Assembly (NCBI GenBank): GCA_910578085.1 | Contig: CAJTPM010000013.1 | Coordinates: 1 to 63,393, forward strand | DNA from: an uncultured Lachnospiraceae bacterium | GTDB taxonomy: Bacteria > Bacillota > Clostridia > Lachnospirales > Lachnospiraceae | DNA length: 63,393 nt | Reading direction: 5' to 3' | In this document: positions 8,223 to 16,465 of the stretch, piece after piece | Layout: each line of letters starts with the position of its first letter | Numbering within the stretch: the first letter of the stretch is position 1 | Notes under the pieces: generated by a model | What the model was told of the DNA's origin: nothing | Database searches by the model: none | What the model saw: the letters and a program-made list of their open reading frames with translations, nothing else | Translations under genes and position numbers: made by a program

Positions 8223-9233
8223 TTATTCACCCTCCTTTTCCGTAAACAGATGGCACAGGATTCCATGTCCATCCTCCTCATATACCGACGGCGCTTTGTT
8301 CTTACAGAACTCCATACAGTGCTCGCAACGATCTGCAAAACAACACCCGGCGGGTACGATTCTCGGATCGGCCATCCTTCCCTCTATGGGAGTAAGCCGC
8401 TTCGCTTTTATGGTCAGATCGGGGATGCAGCTGAAAAGCCCCGCTGTGTACGGGTGATTCTTTTCTCTCGCATAGATCTGCTCCACACTGCCGTACTCCA
8501 CCACTCTCCCGCCGTAAACCACCGCCACACTGTCACAGAACTGCGCCACCACGCCCAGATCGTGGGTAATCAAAATCACCGCGGAATTATACTTCTCTTT
8601 CAGATCCCGCATCAGTTCCAGAATCTGCGCCTGGATCGTCACGTCAAGGGCCGTTGTCGGCTCATCCGCAAGCAGCAACTCGGGCTCCGCCACAAGCGCC
8701 ATGGCGATCACGATCCTCTGTTTCATACCGCCCGAAAACTGATGGGGAAATTCATTTTTTCTGGCGGGCGGAATCCCTACCAGTGTCAGAATCTCGTCCA
8801 CCTTCCTGTTCTTTTCTTCCTTCGGCATCTCCTTAAAATGCAGATCCAACACCTCTAAAATCTGATCCCCCACCGTGTGGGTAGGATTTAAGCTGGTCAT
8901 GGGATCCTGAAAGATCATGGAGATCTTCTCCCCCCGAAGCCCCAACATAAAGCTCTCCGGCTGCTTGAGCAGATTGTCTTTGTCGTACACGATGGAGCCC
9001 TGTGTAATCTCCCCCACTCTCGCCGGGAGAAGCCGAAGGATCGACAGAGCGAGGGTTGTCTTCCCCGCACCGGTCTCGCCCACAAGTCCCAGCTTGGCGC
9101 CTTTCTTCACCTTTAAACTCAGACCGTTCAACGCATGCACCACGGCATCATCCGTATTATACTGTACATGAAGATCAGAAATTTCCAGCAAATTCTCTGA
9201 TTCCTGTGCTCTCTCCCTATTCTTTTCACTCAT
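8223..9233 (-). CDS. oppD: Oligopeptide ABC transporter ATP-binding protein OppD
   Basis: 336 residues. Walker A is GETGAGKTT at 52-60, the signature FSGGMKQRIVIA, and Walker B LLLADEPTTALD. The C-terminal Cys-rich segment (CCFADRCEHCMEFC) is the OppD/DppD type that may hold an Fe-S cluster. ATG 9233 has GGAGGAG about 12 bases upstream. Its stop codon directly abuts the OppF start, so the two ATPases are probably translated together as a heterodimer. Confidence 0.93.
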   Translation of the reverse strand: MSEKNRERAQESENLLEISDLHVQYNTDDAVVHALNGLSLKVKKGAKLGLVGETGAGKTTLALSILRLLPARVGEITQGSIVYDKDNLLKQPESFMLGLRGEKISMIFQDPMTSLNPTHTVGDQILEVLDLHFKEMPKEEKNRKVDEILTLVGIPPARKNEFPHQFSGGMKQRIVIAMALVAEPELLLADEPTTALDVTIQAQILELMRDLKEKYNSAVILITHDLGVVAQFCDSVAVVYGGRVVEYGSVEQIYAREKNHPYTAGLFSCIPDLTIKAKRLTPIEGRMADPRIVPAGCCFADRCEHCMEFCKNKAPSVYEEDGHGILCHLFTEKEGE

Positions 9234-9251
9234 GGAATTTCAGTCTCCTCC

Positions 9252-10130
9252 CTAATTTTTTGTCTTCGGATCGAAGGCGTCACGCAGACCGTCTCCGATA
9301 AAGTTCACTGCCATAACCGCCAGACAGATACAGATGCCGGGGATCAGGCCCAGATACGGGTACGTGCCGATGTTCATCTTGTTCTCCGAAATAATGGTTC
9401 CCCACTCCGGCGTAGGGGAGGCAACGCCGAGCCCCAGATAACCCATGGAGGAAATACTTAAGATCGTCTGTCCCAGTGTGATGGTGGCGGAGACGATAAT
9501 CGGGCCAATCCCGTTGGGCAGAATATGCTTCAATATGATCTTTAAGGAGCTGGCCCCGAAACATCTGGCCGCCTCCACATACTCCACATTCCGCAGTGTC
9601 AGTACGGAGGCCCGCACGGTACGCGCAAAACGCGCCACCTGTGACACCGCAAGCGCAATGATCAGTTTCCAGACGCCGTTTCCGAGAGCAGTGATGATTG
9701 CCATTGCAAGTAACACCGACGGCACCGCCATCAGCACATCCACCGCACGCATCAGGACAGTGTCCACCTTGCCACCCAGATACCCAGCTGCGCCGCCCAT
9801 GATTGCCCCAATTACAAAAGCGATGCCGATCACGGCCAGGGAGGCAAACATGGAGATACGTCCGCCGTAGAGAATGCGGGCAAACAGATCCCGTCCAAAT
9901 TCATCCGTGCCGAAAAGATACTTCGCATTCGGCGACTGGAATCTGTCGGCCATATTCATCTGTACCACTGCATCGTAGGAAGAGATGAGCGGCGCGATCA
10001 GGATCGTCACCACGATGACCGCTAGAAGTACCACGCCAAACATGGCAAGTTTATTCTTGCGAAAGCGGAACATGACCAGTTCGCCTGTGCTGTATTCCGA
10101 TAAAGATTTCTTTGCTTTTCCCAGAGACAT
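9252..10130 (-). CDS. oppC: Oligopeptide ABC transporter permease OppC
   Basis: 292 residues. The N-terminal OppC_N region (FRFRKNKLAMFGVVLL) and first membrane helix precede the motif YLFGTDEFGRDLFARILYG. Five further helices follow, with the EAA loop EAARCFGASSLKIILKHILP that contacts the ATPase. I prefer ATG 10130 to 10136: AGGGGGG stands seven bases before the former and only one before the latter. Second permease of the opp operon. Confidence 0.93.
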   Translation of the reverse strand: MSLGKAKKSLSEYSTGELVMFRFRKNKLAMFGVVLLAVIVVTILIAPLISSYDAVVQMNMADRFQSPNAKYLFGTDEFGRDLFARILYGGRISMFASLAVIGIAFVIGAIMGGAAGYLGGKVDTVLMRAVDVLMAVPSVLLAMAIITALGNGVWKLIIALAVSQVARFARTVRASVLTLRNVEYVEAARCFGASSLKIILKHILPNGIGPIIVSATITLGQTILSISSMGYLGLGVASPTPEWGTIISENKMNIGTYPYLGLIPGICICLAVMAVNFIGDGLRDAFDPKTKN

Positions 10131-10145
10131 TCCCATTCCCCCCTT

Positions 10146-11075
10146 CTATGACGCAAAATCAATACGTGGGTCGATCAGCGCGCAGATGATGTCAACCGCC
10201 AGGTTGATGATCCCAACAATAATTGTCACAAAGATAACCGTCCCCATCACGATCGGCACGTCGCGGGCTTTCACCGCGTTGATCAGCAGCACGCCCACGC
10301 CCGGTATCGCAAAAATGTTTTCCGTCACCACCGCCCCGGCGATAACGCCCGCAAAGGTAATACCGATCTGCGTCACTATGGGAATCAGACTGTTTCTCAT
10401 GGCGTGGTGCATGATCACCTTCCGCTCAGAAGCTCCTTTTGCTCTGGCCGTGCGTATGTAGTCCTGACGGATCACGTCGAGCAGGCTGGTACGGCTCATG
10501 CGGATCATGGAAGCGAGCGTGTTTGCACCCAGGATAACCGATGGCAGCACATAGTGCTTCCAGGTACCCACACCGGACACCGGCAGCCATTTTAAAGTCA
10601 GGCAGAAAAAGATCTGGCACATGGTTCCCAGCCAGAAAGCCGGCATGGAAGTCAACAACATGGCCACAAAGGAGACGCCGTAGTCCATCAGGCTGTACTG
10701 TTTTATGGCCGAGCCGATTCCCAGGGGACAGCCGATCCCCACCGCAAATAAAATCGAGAGCACTGCCACTAAAAGGGTGTATGGAAGTCTTCCCAGAAAG
10801 AGCTTCGCAATGTCCTCACCGCCAAACCAGGAAGTGCCGAAATCCAGATGGCACACCCCCAGCATATAATTTCCGTATCTCACTAAAAGCGGCTTGTCAA
10901 GTCCCATCTCCGCTTCCAGCTGCGCGATCTGTTCCGCCGTGGCATCTTCCCCCAGAATCTGCCACGCCACATTGCCGGGGGCGAAGGACAGAATCACGTA
11001 CAGAATAAATGTCACGCATATGATTACCGGTATCAACATCAGCAATCGTTTCAGTGTATATTTTAACCAACTCAA
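10146..11075 (-). CDS. oppB: Oligopeptide ABC transporter permease OppB, TTG start
   Basis: 309 residues, about six membrane helices, with the N-terminal 'LKYTLKRLLMLIPVI' typical of OppB/DppB and the EAA-type loop YIRTARAKGASERKVIMHHA. The frame is open back to a GTG at 11096, but a textbook site AAAGGAGGAG lies inside that extension and is followed six bases later by TTG at 11075. That TTG is the better start. The gene is separated from oppA by a terminator-like hairpin. Confidence 0.9.
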   Translation of the reverse strand: MSWLKYTLKRLLMLIPVIICVTFILYVILSFAPGNVAWQILGEDATAEQIAQLEAEMGLDKPLLVRYGNYMLGVCHLDFGTSWFGGEDIAKLFLGRLPYTLLVAVLSILFAVGIGCPLGIGSAIKQYSLMDYGVSFVAMLLTSMPAFWLGTMCQIFFCLTLKWLPVSGVGTWKHYVLPSVILGANTLASMIRMSRTSLLDVIRQDYIRTARAKGASERKVIMHHAMRNSLIPIVTQIGITFAGVIAGAVVTENIFAIPGVGVLLINAVKARDVPIVMGTVIFVTIIVGIINLAVDIICALIDPRIDFAS

Positions 11076-11140
11076 TCTAATCTCCTCCTTTATCACTCTA
11101 AGGGATGCCCGAAAGCCGGTCTGAATTTCTCTATCATTTT

Positions 11141-11177
11141 AAAAAGTGGCCGAACCAGTTGCGGCCGGCCACTTTTT
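11141..11177 (-). terminator. Attenuator hairpin between oppA and oppB
   Basis: AAAAAGTGGCCG (11141-11152) pairs with CGGCCACTTTTT (11166-11177), giving a stem with T residues after it on the minus strand. It probably ends most oppA transcripts, so that the abundant binding protein exceeds the membrane components, a common layout in opp operons. The symmetry would also work on the plus strand. Confidence 0.75.
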
Positions 11178-11293
11178 GTCTCATTTTCTCATGTCCCCCT
11201 GTCATCACATAACAGTTCATCCTCCCGGCTTCCCTGTTATGTCATTACCGTCCACTCTGTGGCCGATAACCGATTTGCTGTCTGTGTATCGTT

Positions 11294-12913
11294 CTACTCA
11301 TTCCAGGAGCAGTAATAGAAGTTGTAGTTACCGAGACAGTGCGCTTTCATCCCGTCCAGTTTCGTATTGTAAGCAACCGTCACAATACTGTTAACCAGCG
11401 GAACATCATACGCTTCTTCCGTCACGATATCGGCGATGGATGCATAGATCGGTTTTCTCGCGTCGCCCTGTGTCGCACGTCCTTCCTGAATCAGATCCCA
11501 GATCTCCGGATCTCTGGGGCTTCCCTGCACTGCGGGATCCCACCAGCTGTCCATACTGTGGTATGTCATAAGACTGTCTGCATCCACCAGAGAGGACAGA
11601 TTATCCGCAATGATCGCATCCCACTCTCTCGCCTTGTACTCTTCCATATAGGAAGCATTATCCTTTGCGTCCACAACACAGTTGATGCCAATGGACATAA
11701 GCTGTGCCTGGATCACTTTCGCGCCGCTCTCATACCGGGAGCCGGACTGTACCAGAATCTTCCACTCGGTGTTGCCGTCGTAGCCGGAATCTGCCAGATA
11801 TCCCGCCGCCGCCTCAGGATCATATTCTACTACCTGGTATGTGCCGGGATCCGGGCATCCGCCGTAGCTTGCGCAGACATCGATGTCCAGAATATCCGCT
11901 TCGCCGCTGTACATTGCCTGGTTCACATCATCCTTGTTCACTGCAGCCTGGATCGCTTTTCTGAAATTGATATCCTTGCCGGGGCCTGCTCCCCAGGAAT
12001 TCATGTACATTGTCACACGTCCCACGGAATTCTCCTTTGCCCAGGTGACATTCGGATCGTCCAGGCGCAGGCAGACGTCGATAGCGGGATCACGAACCAC
12101 GTCATAGTCACCGTTCTGTAAGCCGAGGATCTGCGTATTGGTATCCGCCACAGTCTGGATCACCACATTTTTGATCGCCGGTACGCCGCGCCAGTACTCT
12201 TCGTTTGCTGTCAGTGTGGTGTGATCTCCCTTGACATATTCCACAAACTTGTAGGGGCCTGTTCCGATCGGAGCCGCATAGTACCCGTCCTCACCCACTT
12301 CATCAAAATAGGATTTGCAGATGATGCCGCCGATACGGGACGCTACGCCGTAGGGGAACGCCGCATAGGGGCTTGTCAGGTGGATATCTACCGTATAGTC
12401 GTCCACGATGTCACAGCTCTCATAGTTTACGAACAGTGCGGAACCGATGGGGCCTGCCGCGCCTGTGTCGAAAGTCATCTTGACATCTTCCGCCGTCATC
12501 TCCTCGCCGTTATGGAACTTTACGCCCTGACGAAGATGGAAGGTATAGGTGAGTCCGTCTTCCGAAACGTCATAGCTTTCCGCCAGCGCCGGCGTCAGAC
12601 TTCCATCAGGCTCCAGAAAGAGCAGACAGTCGTAGATATTGGAGAGCGCCAGGTTGTCATCTCCCGCACAACTCTGGGAACCCTGTGCATAAAACCGATA
12701 AGGTTCACCGGATGTTGCAAGCACGATTGTATCCTTCGCCCCTCCGGTCGTCGTCTCCTGGGACGTACTCTCTTCAGGAGCTTCCGCCTCCTGAGCCGGA
12801 GTTCCGGTTTCCGCCGGTGCCGTATTATCCGCCTCATTGCTTCCGCAGGCGCACAGGCCTAAAAGCATGGAAACGGCAATTAACATCGTTGTTACTTTTT
12901 TCATCCTTTTCAT
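11294..12913 (-). CDS. oppA: Oligopeptide-binding lipoprotein OppA (SBP family 5)
   Basis: 539 residues. A basic start and hydrophobic stretch lead to the lipobox LGLCAC (Cys near residue 23), followed by an acidic, Thr/Glu/Ala-rich linker and then an SBP_bac_5 domain (LAESYDVSEDGLTYTFHLRQ, the family signature). It should be anchored outside the cell and deliver peptides to OppBC. ATG 12913 has AAAGGAGG six bases upstream; an ATG 30 bases earlier has no site. First gene of the operon, behind a good promoter at 12944-12971. Muropeptide or glycopeptide ligands are possible given the murQ/murK neighbours. Confidence 0.92.
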   Translation of the reverse strand: MKRMKKVTTMLIAVSMLLGLCACGSNEADNTAPAETGTPAQEAEAPEESTSQETTTGGAKDTIVLATSGEPYRFYAQGSQSCAGDDNLALSNIYDCLLFLEPDGSLTPALAESYDVSEDGLTYTFHLRQGVKFHNGEEMTAEDVKMTFDTGAAGPIGSALFVNYESCDIVDDYTVDIHLTSPYAAFPYGVASRIGGIICKSYFDEVGEDGYYAAPIGTGPYKFVEYVKGDHTTLTANEEYWRGVPAIKNVVIQTVADTNTQILGLQNGDYDVVRDPAIDVCLRLDDPNVTWAKENSVGRVTMYMNSWGAGPGKDINFRKAIQAAVNKDDVNQAMYSGEADILDIDVCASYGGCPDPGTYQVVEYDPEAAAGYLADSGYDGNTEWKILVQSGSRYESGAKVIQAQLMSIGINCVVDAKDNASYMEEYKAREWDAIIADNLSSLVDADSLMTYHSMDSWWDPAVQGSPRDPEIWDLIQEGRATQGDARKPIYASIADIVTEEAYDVPLVNSIVTVAYNTKLDGMKAHCLGNYNFYYCSWNE

Positions 12914-12943
12914 ATGAATCCTCCTTTTAAAGTTGATAAACAC

Positions 12944-12971
12944 ATTGTATCTATTTTAAACTTTTTTTCAA
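12944..12971 (-). promoter_or_regulatory. Promoter of the opp operon
   Basis: Minus strand: TTGAAA (12971-12966), a 16-nt spacer, then TACAAT (12949-12944). The start codon of oppA lies 31 nt downstream with its ribosome binding site between. It diverges from the rpiR promoter. Confidence 0.65.
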
Positions 12972-12986
12972 TAGTTTCGCAATCTC

Positions 12987-13012
12987 TTGGAACAAAATTT
13001 CATTCTTTGGAA
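12987..13012. promoter_or_regulatory. Direct repeat between divergent promoters, candidate operator
   Basis: TTGGAA occurs at 12987-12992 and 13007-13012, exactly 20 bp apart, about two helical turns. Both lie between the oppA and rpiR promoters. Spacing and place suit a dimeric regulator such as the neighbouring RpiR-family protein. This is a candidate from pattern only. Confidence 0.35.
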
Positions 13013-13053
13013 TTGTTTTTGTGCTTTTTGCACAGAGAGATTTTTTGAATTAT

Positions 13054-13082
13054 TTGACAACTCTGACAAGATTCGTTATAAT
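13054..13082 (+). promoter_or_regulatory. Consensus promoter of the RpiR-type regulator
   Basis: TTGACA at 13054-13059, a 17-nt spacer and TATAAT at 13077-13082: a perfect housekeeping-sigma consensus. The start codon follows at 13126. Confidence 0.9.
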
Positions 13083-13125
13083 CCTAAATACATTTTTGTG
13101 GATTATCCATAGGAAAGAAGGCCTT

Positions 13126-13974
13126 ATGAAAAGTGTTTTAGTTAGAATCAAGCAATATCTGCCAAATGCCAGCGTCGCGGAGCAGGGGGTTTTACATTAT
13201 ATCCTCTCCAACCCGGACAAGGCCGTGCGGCATAACATTCATCAGCTCTCGGAACACTCCTACAGTTCCGCTTCCACCATTGTAAGACTGTGCCGCAAGC
13301 TGGGTTTTGAGGGATACAGAGATCTGCAGAATTCCCTGCTCAGCGAGCTGGTTTTGCAGAAGCAGGACAGGCAGCAGCGCTCTCAGTACATGGATCCTCA
13401 TGACCAGCTTACGGAAATTGTGAACAAAATTACATCCAGAAATATTTCTTCTCTGGAAAATTCCATGCATCTGGTGGATGCGAACGCCTTGAAAGAGAGC
13501 GTAAATTCTATCTGTAACAGCGATATGATCCTGCTCTTTGGAATTGGCGCTTCCTATCTGGTGGCCCAGGACGCCTATCTGAAATTTTTACGTCTGGCCA
13601 AGCCCTGTTACTGCAGCGAGGATATCCATTCCCAGTATCTCTATGCGCAGAATGCCAAACCTACAGACGTTGCCATTATCTTAAGTTACTCCGGATGTAC
13701 GGAAGAGATGATACACTGCGCGCAGTTACTGCGGGAACAGAATACGCCCATCATCGTAATCACGCGTTTTTATACCTCTCCGTTAGCAAGGCTTGCCACC
13801 TGGTGCCTCTATGTGGCAAATGCAGAGAACCTGTTCAGAAGCGGTGCCATGTCCTCCCGCATCTCTCAGCTCAATATAATAGATATTCTGTATACAGCCT
13901 ATCTGAACCGGAATTTTGATAACAATACCCAGCGGCTTGAACTCAACCGGATCCCGAAGAGTAAGCCGGATTGA
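13126..13974 (+). CDS. MurR/RpiR family transcriptional regulator
   Basis: 282 residues. An N-terminal HTH_6 domain (residues ~1-77; SASTIVRLCRKLGFEGYRDL is the recognition part) is followed by a SIS domain (~125-260; LLFGIGASYLVAQD and LSYSGCTEEMIHCA) that senses a phosphosugar. Members include MurR, which responds to MurNAc 6-phosphate and controls murQ. The gene diverges from oppA and lies on the same side as the murQ operon, so control of opp and perhaps murQ is likely. ATG 13126 with AGAAGG upstream starts at the usual family N-terminus; the open frame before it contains the promoter. Confidence 0.9.
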   Translation: MKSVLVRIKQYLPNASVAEQGVLHYILSNPDKAVRHNIHQLSEHSYSSASTIVRLCRKLGFEGYRDLQNSLLSELVLQKQDRQQRSQYMDPHDQLTEIVNKITSRNISSLENSMHLVDANALKESVNSICNSDMILLFGIGASYLVAQDAYLKFLRLAKPCYCSEDIHSQYLYAQNAKPTDVAIILSYSGCTEEMIHCAQLLREQNTPIIVITRFYTSPLARLATWCLYVANAENLFRSGAMSSRISQLNIIDILYTAYLNRNFDNNTQRLELNRIPKSKPD

Positions 13975-14120
13975 GGGGTTATTTTTACACAGTGGTACCG
14001 GAGGCCATGAGGCAACTGCATACCATAACGGAAGGTTCAGGGATTTCTGCAAGCCGGATTCAAGACTTTTACAGTAAATGACATTGAGACCTGATACGAT
14101 ATCGAAAAGGAGGAATTATC

Positions 14121-14942
14121 ATGCAGCATTTTTCAATTTCCTACACAGATGGGGCGGATATTACGTGCTGTCTTTTAAATGACAGACCATCCCGCAACCC
14201 TGACCAGTCGCCGCGGCCGGGGGTGGTTTTGGTGCCGGGGGGCGGTTATCACTGTGTCGTGGACCACGAGCAGGAATGTATCGCCGTGCAGTTTCTGGCG
14301 AAAGGATACCATGTTTTTATATTGAATTATACGGTGAATGAAGATGGAAGCAGACCGCTCCACTCCCTTCCCCTGGAACAGCTTGCGAGAGCCATGGCGT
14401 TTATCCGCGGTCATGCCCGGGAGTGGCATCTGGATCCCGGTCGTCTGGCCCTGGCCGGTTTTTCCGCAGGCGGGCATCTGGCCGGAAGCCTTGCCGTCCA
14501 CTGGCACAGGGAGTGGCTGAAGGAGCGCACCGCCCTTTCTCCCGAGCGCATACGGCCCGACGCCCTCATCCTGGCTTACCCGGTCACGACAACGGGCCCC
14601 TTCGCCCACAGAGGTTCCATCGATCATCTTCTCGGCTCTGACGCCACCGAGGAAGAGCTTCATCTCTATTCCCTGGAAGAACAGGTCACCACACATGTGC
14701 CCCCTGTCTTTCTCTGGCATACACAGGAAGATGAGTTTGTGCCGGTCATGGGAAGCCTCCTTTTCGCTCAGGCCTGTATCCGCGAAAATGTGCCGTTAGA
14801 ACTGCATATTTATCCCGAAAACCGGCACGGCCTGTCGTTAGCCATCAAAGAAACCGCCTGGGAAGATCCGGCCTCCGTAGATCCTCACATCGCAGGATGG
14901 TTTTCACTGTGCACGGAATGGCTTGAACTGATCTGGAAGTGA
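14121..14942 (+). CDS. Alpha/beta hydrolase, acetyl-esterase-like
   Basis: 273 residues without signal peptide. VLVPGGGYHCVVDHEQE is the HGG-like oxyanion loop, LAGFSAGGHLAGSLA has the nucleophile Ser in GxSxGG, HTQEDEFVPV the probable Asp, and ENRHGLSL the catalytic His. This layout is typical of cytoplasmic acetyl-xylan or carbohydrate acetyl esterases (BD-FAE/Aes type). AAAGGAGG stands eight bases before the ATG. It follows the regulator gene after a 146-bp gap, so it may share the promoter at 13054. A sugar O-acetyl substrate is inference. Confidence 0.85.
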   Translation: MQHFSISYTDGADITCCLLNDRPSRNPDQSPRPGVVLVPGGGYHCVVDHEQECIAVQFLAKGYHVFILNYTVNEDGSRPLHSLPLEQLARAMAFIRGHAREWHLDPGRLALAGFSAGGHLAGSLAVHWHREWLKERTALSPERIRPDALILAYPVTTTGPFAHRGSIDHLLGSDATEEELHLYSLEEQVTTHVPPVFLWHTQEDEFVPVMGSLLFAQACIRENVPLELHIYPENRHGLSLAIKETAWEDPASVDPHIAGWFSLCTEWLELIWK

Positions 14943-15001
14943 ACTATCCGTGCAGGCATGGCTACCTGGCTCATCGCCCGCATAAATAATGTCAAAACGT
15001 A

Positions 15002-15038
15002 GTAGCAGAGTATCCCGGCCGCCGCGATACTCTGTTAC
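15002..15038. terminator. Hairpin after the hydrolase gene
   Basis: GTAGCAGAGTATC and GATACTCTGTTAC are inverted repeats of 13 bp with one mismatch. No T run follows on either side, so termination would be weak or Rho-dependent; it may just protect the 3' end of the hydrolase transcript. Confidence 0.4.
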
Positions 15039-15047
15039 GGACTGCAT

Positions 15048-15072
15048 AAAAACCCCCGCCATCCGGCGAGGG
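15048..15072 (-). terminator. Intrinsic terminator of murA
   Basis: Minus strand: CCCTCGCC and GGCGGGGG form an 8-bp stem around GGAT, followed by five T. It begins just after the murA stop codon. Confidence 0.85.
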
Positions 15073-15077
15073 CCTCT

Positions 15078-16370
15078 TTACCCGATTTTCAATTTAAATT
15101 TCTGCAGCTCCCGCTCAGAATCCACACGTTCCATCACGGCACCCAGACTCTGCAACTTGATATGAAAATCTTCATAGCCGCGCTCAATATACTTGATATC
15201 GTCCACCGTGGTAATACCTTCCGCCGCCAGTCCCGCCAGCACAAGGGCTGCTCCCGCCCGCAGATCCGGCGCTACAATCCCGGCTCCGGTATACTTCTCA
15301 ACGCCGTTAATAAAAGCGGTATTCCCCTCCACCTTGATATCGGCGCCCATGCGTGTCATTTCATCTACATACTTAAAGCGGTTCTCAAAAATACTCTCCG
15401 TCACTATGCTGGCACCTCTCGCCAACGCCAGTGCCACCACCATCTGCGGCTGCATATCGGTAGGAAATCCCGGATAGGGAAGGGTTTTTACCTGAGTATG
15501 ATTCAGGGGCTTGCTGGCCACCACCCGCACCGCGTCATCGGACTCCTCAATCTCACAGCCGATCTCTGCCAGCTTTGCACTGATGGATTCCAGATGCTTG
15601 GGAATCACATTTTTCACCATCACATCCCCTTTAGTAGCGGCAGCGGCAAACATAAATGTCCCCGCTTCGATCTGATCAGGTATGATCGTATATTCCGTAC
15701 CGTGAAGTCTGGCAGTACCCTTAATGCGGATCACATCTGTCCCGGCACCTTTGATATTAGCCCCCATGCTGTTTAAAAAATTGGCTACATCCACCACATG
15801 GGGCTCTTTTGCTGCATTCTCAATAATCGTACGGCCTTCCGCCATCACCGCTGACATCATCACGTTGATCGTTGCGCCCACAGAAACCACATCCATATAG
15901 ATATGACTTCCCGACAGCTTTTCCGCCTCTGTAATAATCAGTCCATGTTCAATTTTTACGGTTGCGCCAAGCGCCTTCCAGCCTTTGATATGCTGGTCAA
16001 TCGGCCTGCTGCCAATATTGCATCCTCCCGGCAGCGCTACTTTGGCACTTTTATATTTTCCAAGCAATGCACCGATCAGATAATAGGATGCTCTGATCTT
16101 TTTAACATAGTCATCCGCTATGATCAGATGACTGATCTGAGAACCATTTATTTTAACGGTATGCCTGTCAATTCTTTCTACAATGGCTCCAATACTTTTA
16201 ATTGCCTGCAGCAGAATATTTGTGTCCCGCACATCAGGCATATTCTCTATCAAAACAGTCTCATCCGTCATGGTCGCCGCAGCAAGAATCGCCAGCGCAG
16301 CATTTTTCGCCCCACCGATCTCCACCTCGCCAACCAGAGGATTTCCACCTTTAATCACATACTGTTCCAT
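15078..16370 (-). CDS. murA: UDP-N-acetylglucosamine 1-carboxyvinyltransferase MurA
   Basis: 430 residues, the full family length. It transfers enolpyruvate from PEP to UDP-GlcNAc, the first committed step of peptidoglycan synthesis. NAALAILAA lies near the N-terminal substrate site. LPGGCNIGSRPIDQH holds the catalytic and fosfomycin-binding Cys at 117, so it should be fosfomycin-sensitive by this criterion. RAGAALVLAGLAAEG is the conserved C-terminal segment. Many Bacillota have two paralogues; which one this is cannot be decided. ATG 16370 has AGAGGTC upstream. A good promoter lies at 16406-16434. Confidence 0.96.
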   Translation of the reverse strand: MEQYVIKGGNPLVGEVEIGGAKNAALAILAAATMTDETVLIENMPDVRDTNILLQAIKSIGAIVERIDRHTVKINGSQISHLIIADDYVKKIRASYYLIGALLGKYKSAKVALPGGCNIGSRPIDQHIKGWKALGATVKIEHGLIITEAEKLSGSHIYMDVVSVGATINVMMSAVMAEGRTIIENAAKEPHVVDVANFLNSMGANIKGAGTDVIRIKGTARLHGTEYTIIPDQIEAGTFMFAAAATKGDVMVKNVIPKHLESISAKLAEIGCEIEESDDAVRVVASKPLNHTQVKTLPYPGFPTDMQPQMVVALALARGASIVTESIFENRFKYVDEMTRMGADIKVEGNTAFINGVEKYTGAGIVAPDLRAGAALVLAGLAAEGITTVDDIKYIERGYEDFHIKLQSLGAVMERVDSERELQKFKLKIG

Positions 16371-16405
16371 ATATTGACCTCTGATTTAGTTTTGCATCTT
16401 TGACT

Positions 16406-16434
16406 AGTTTACCACTTTTATCCCGTTTTGTAAA
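16406..16434 (-). promoter_or_regulatory. Promoter of murA
   Basis: Minus strand: TTTACA (16434-16429), 17-nt spacer, TAAACT (16411-16406), 36 nt before the murA start codon. Confidence 0.6.
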
Positions 16435-16465
16435 CTTTTATAAAAAATCTGTTTCATCGGTCTGT

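Noticed and set aside
7960..8858. Plus-strand frames over oppF and oppD
   Set aside because: Antisense shadows of two well-supported ATPase genes.
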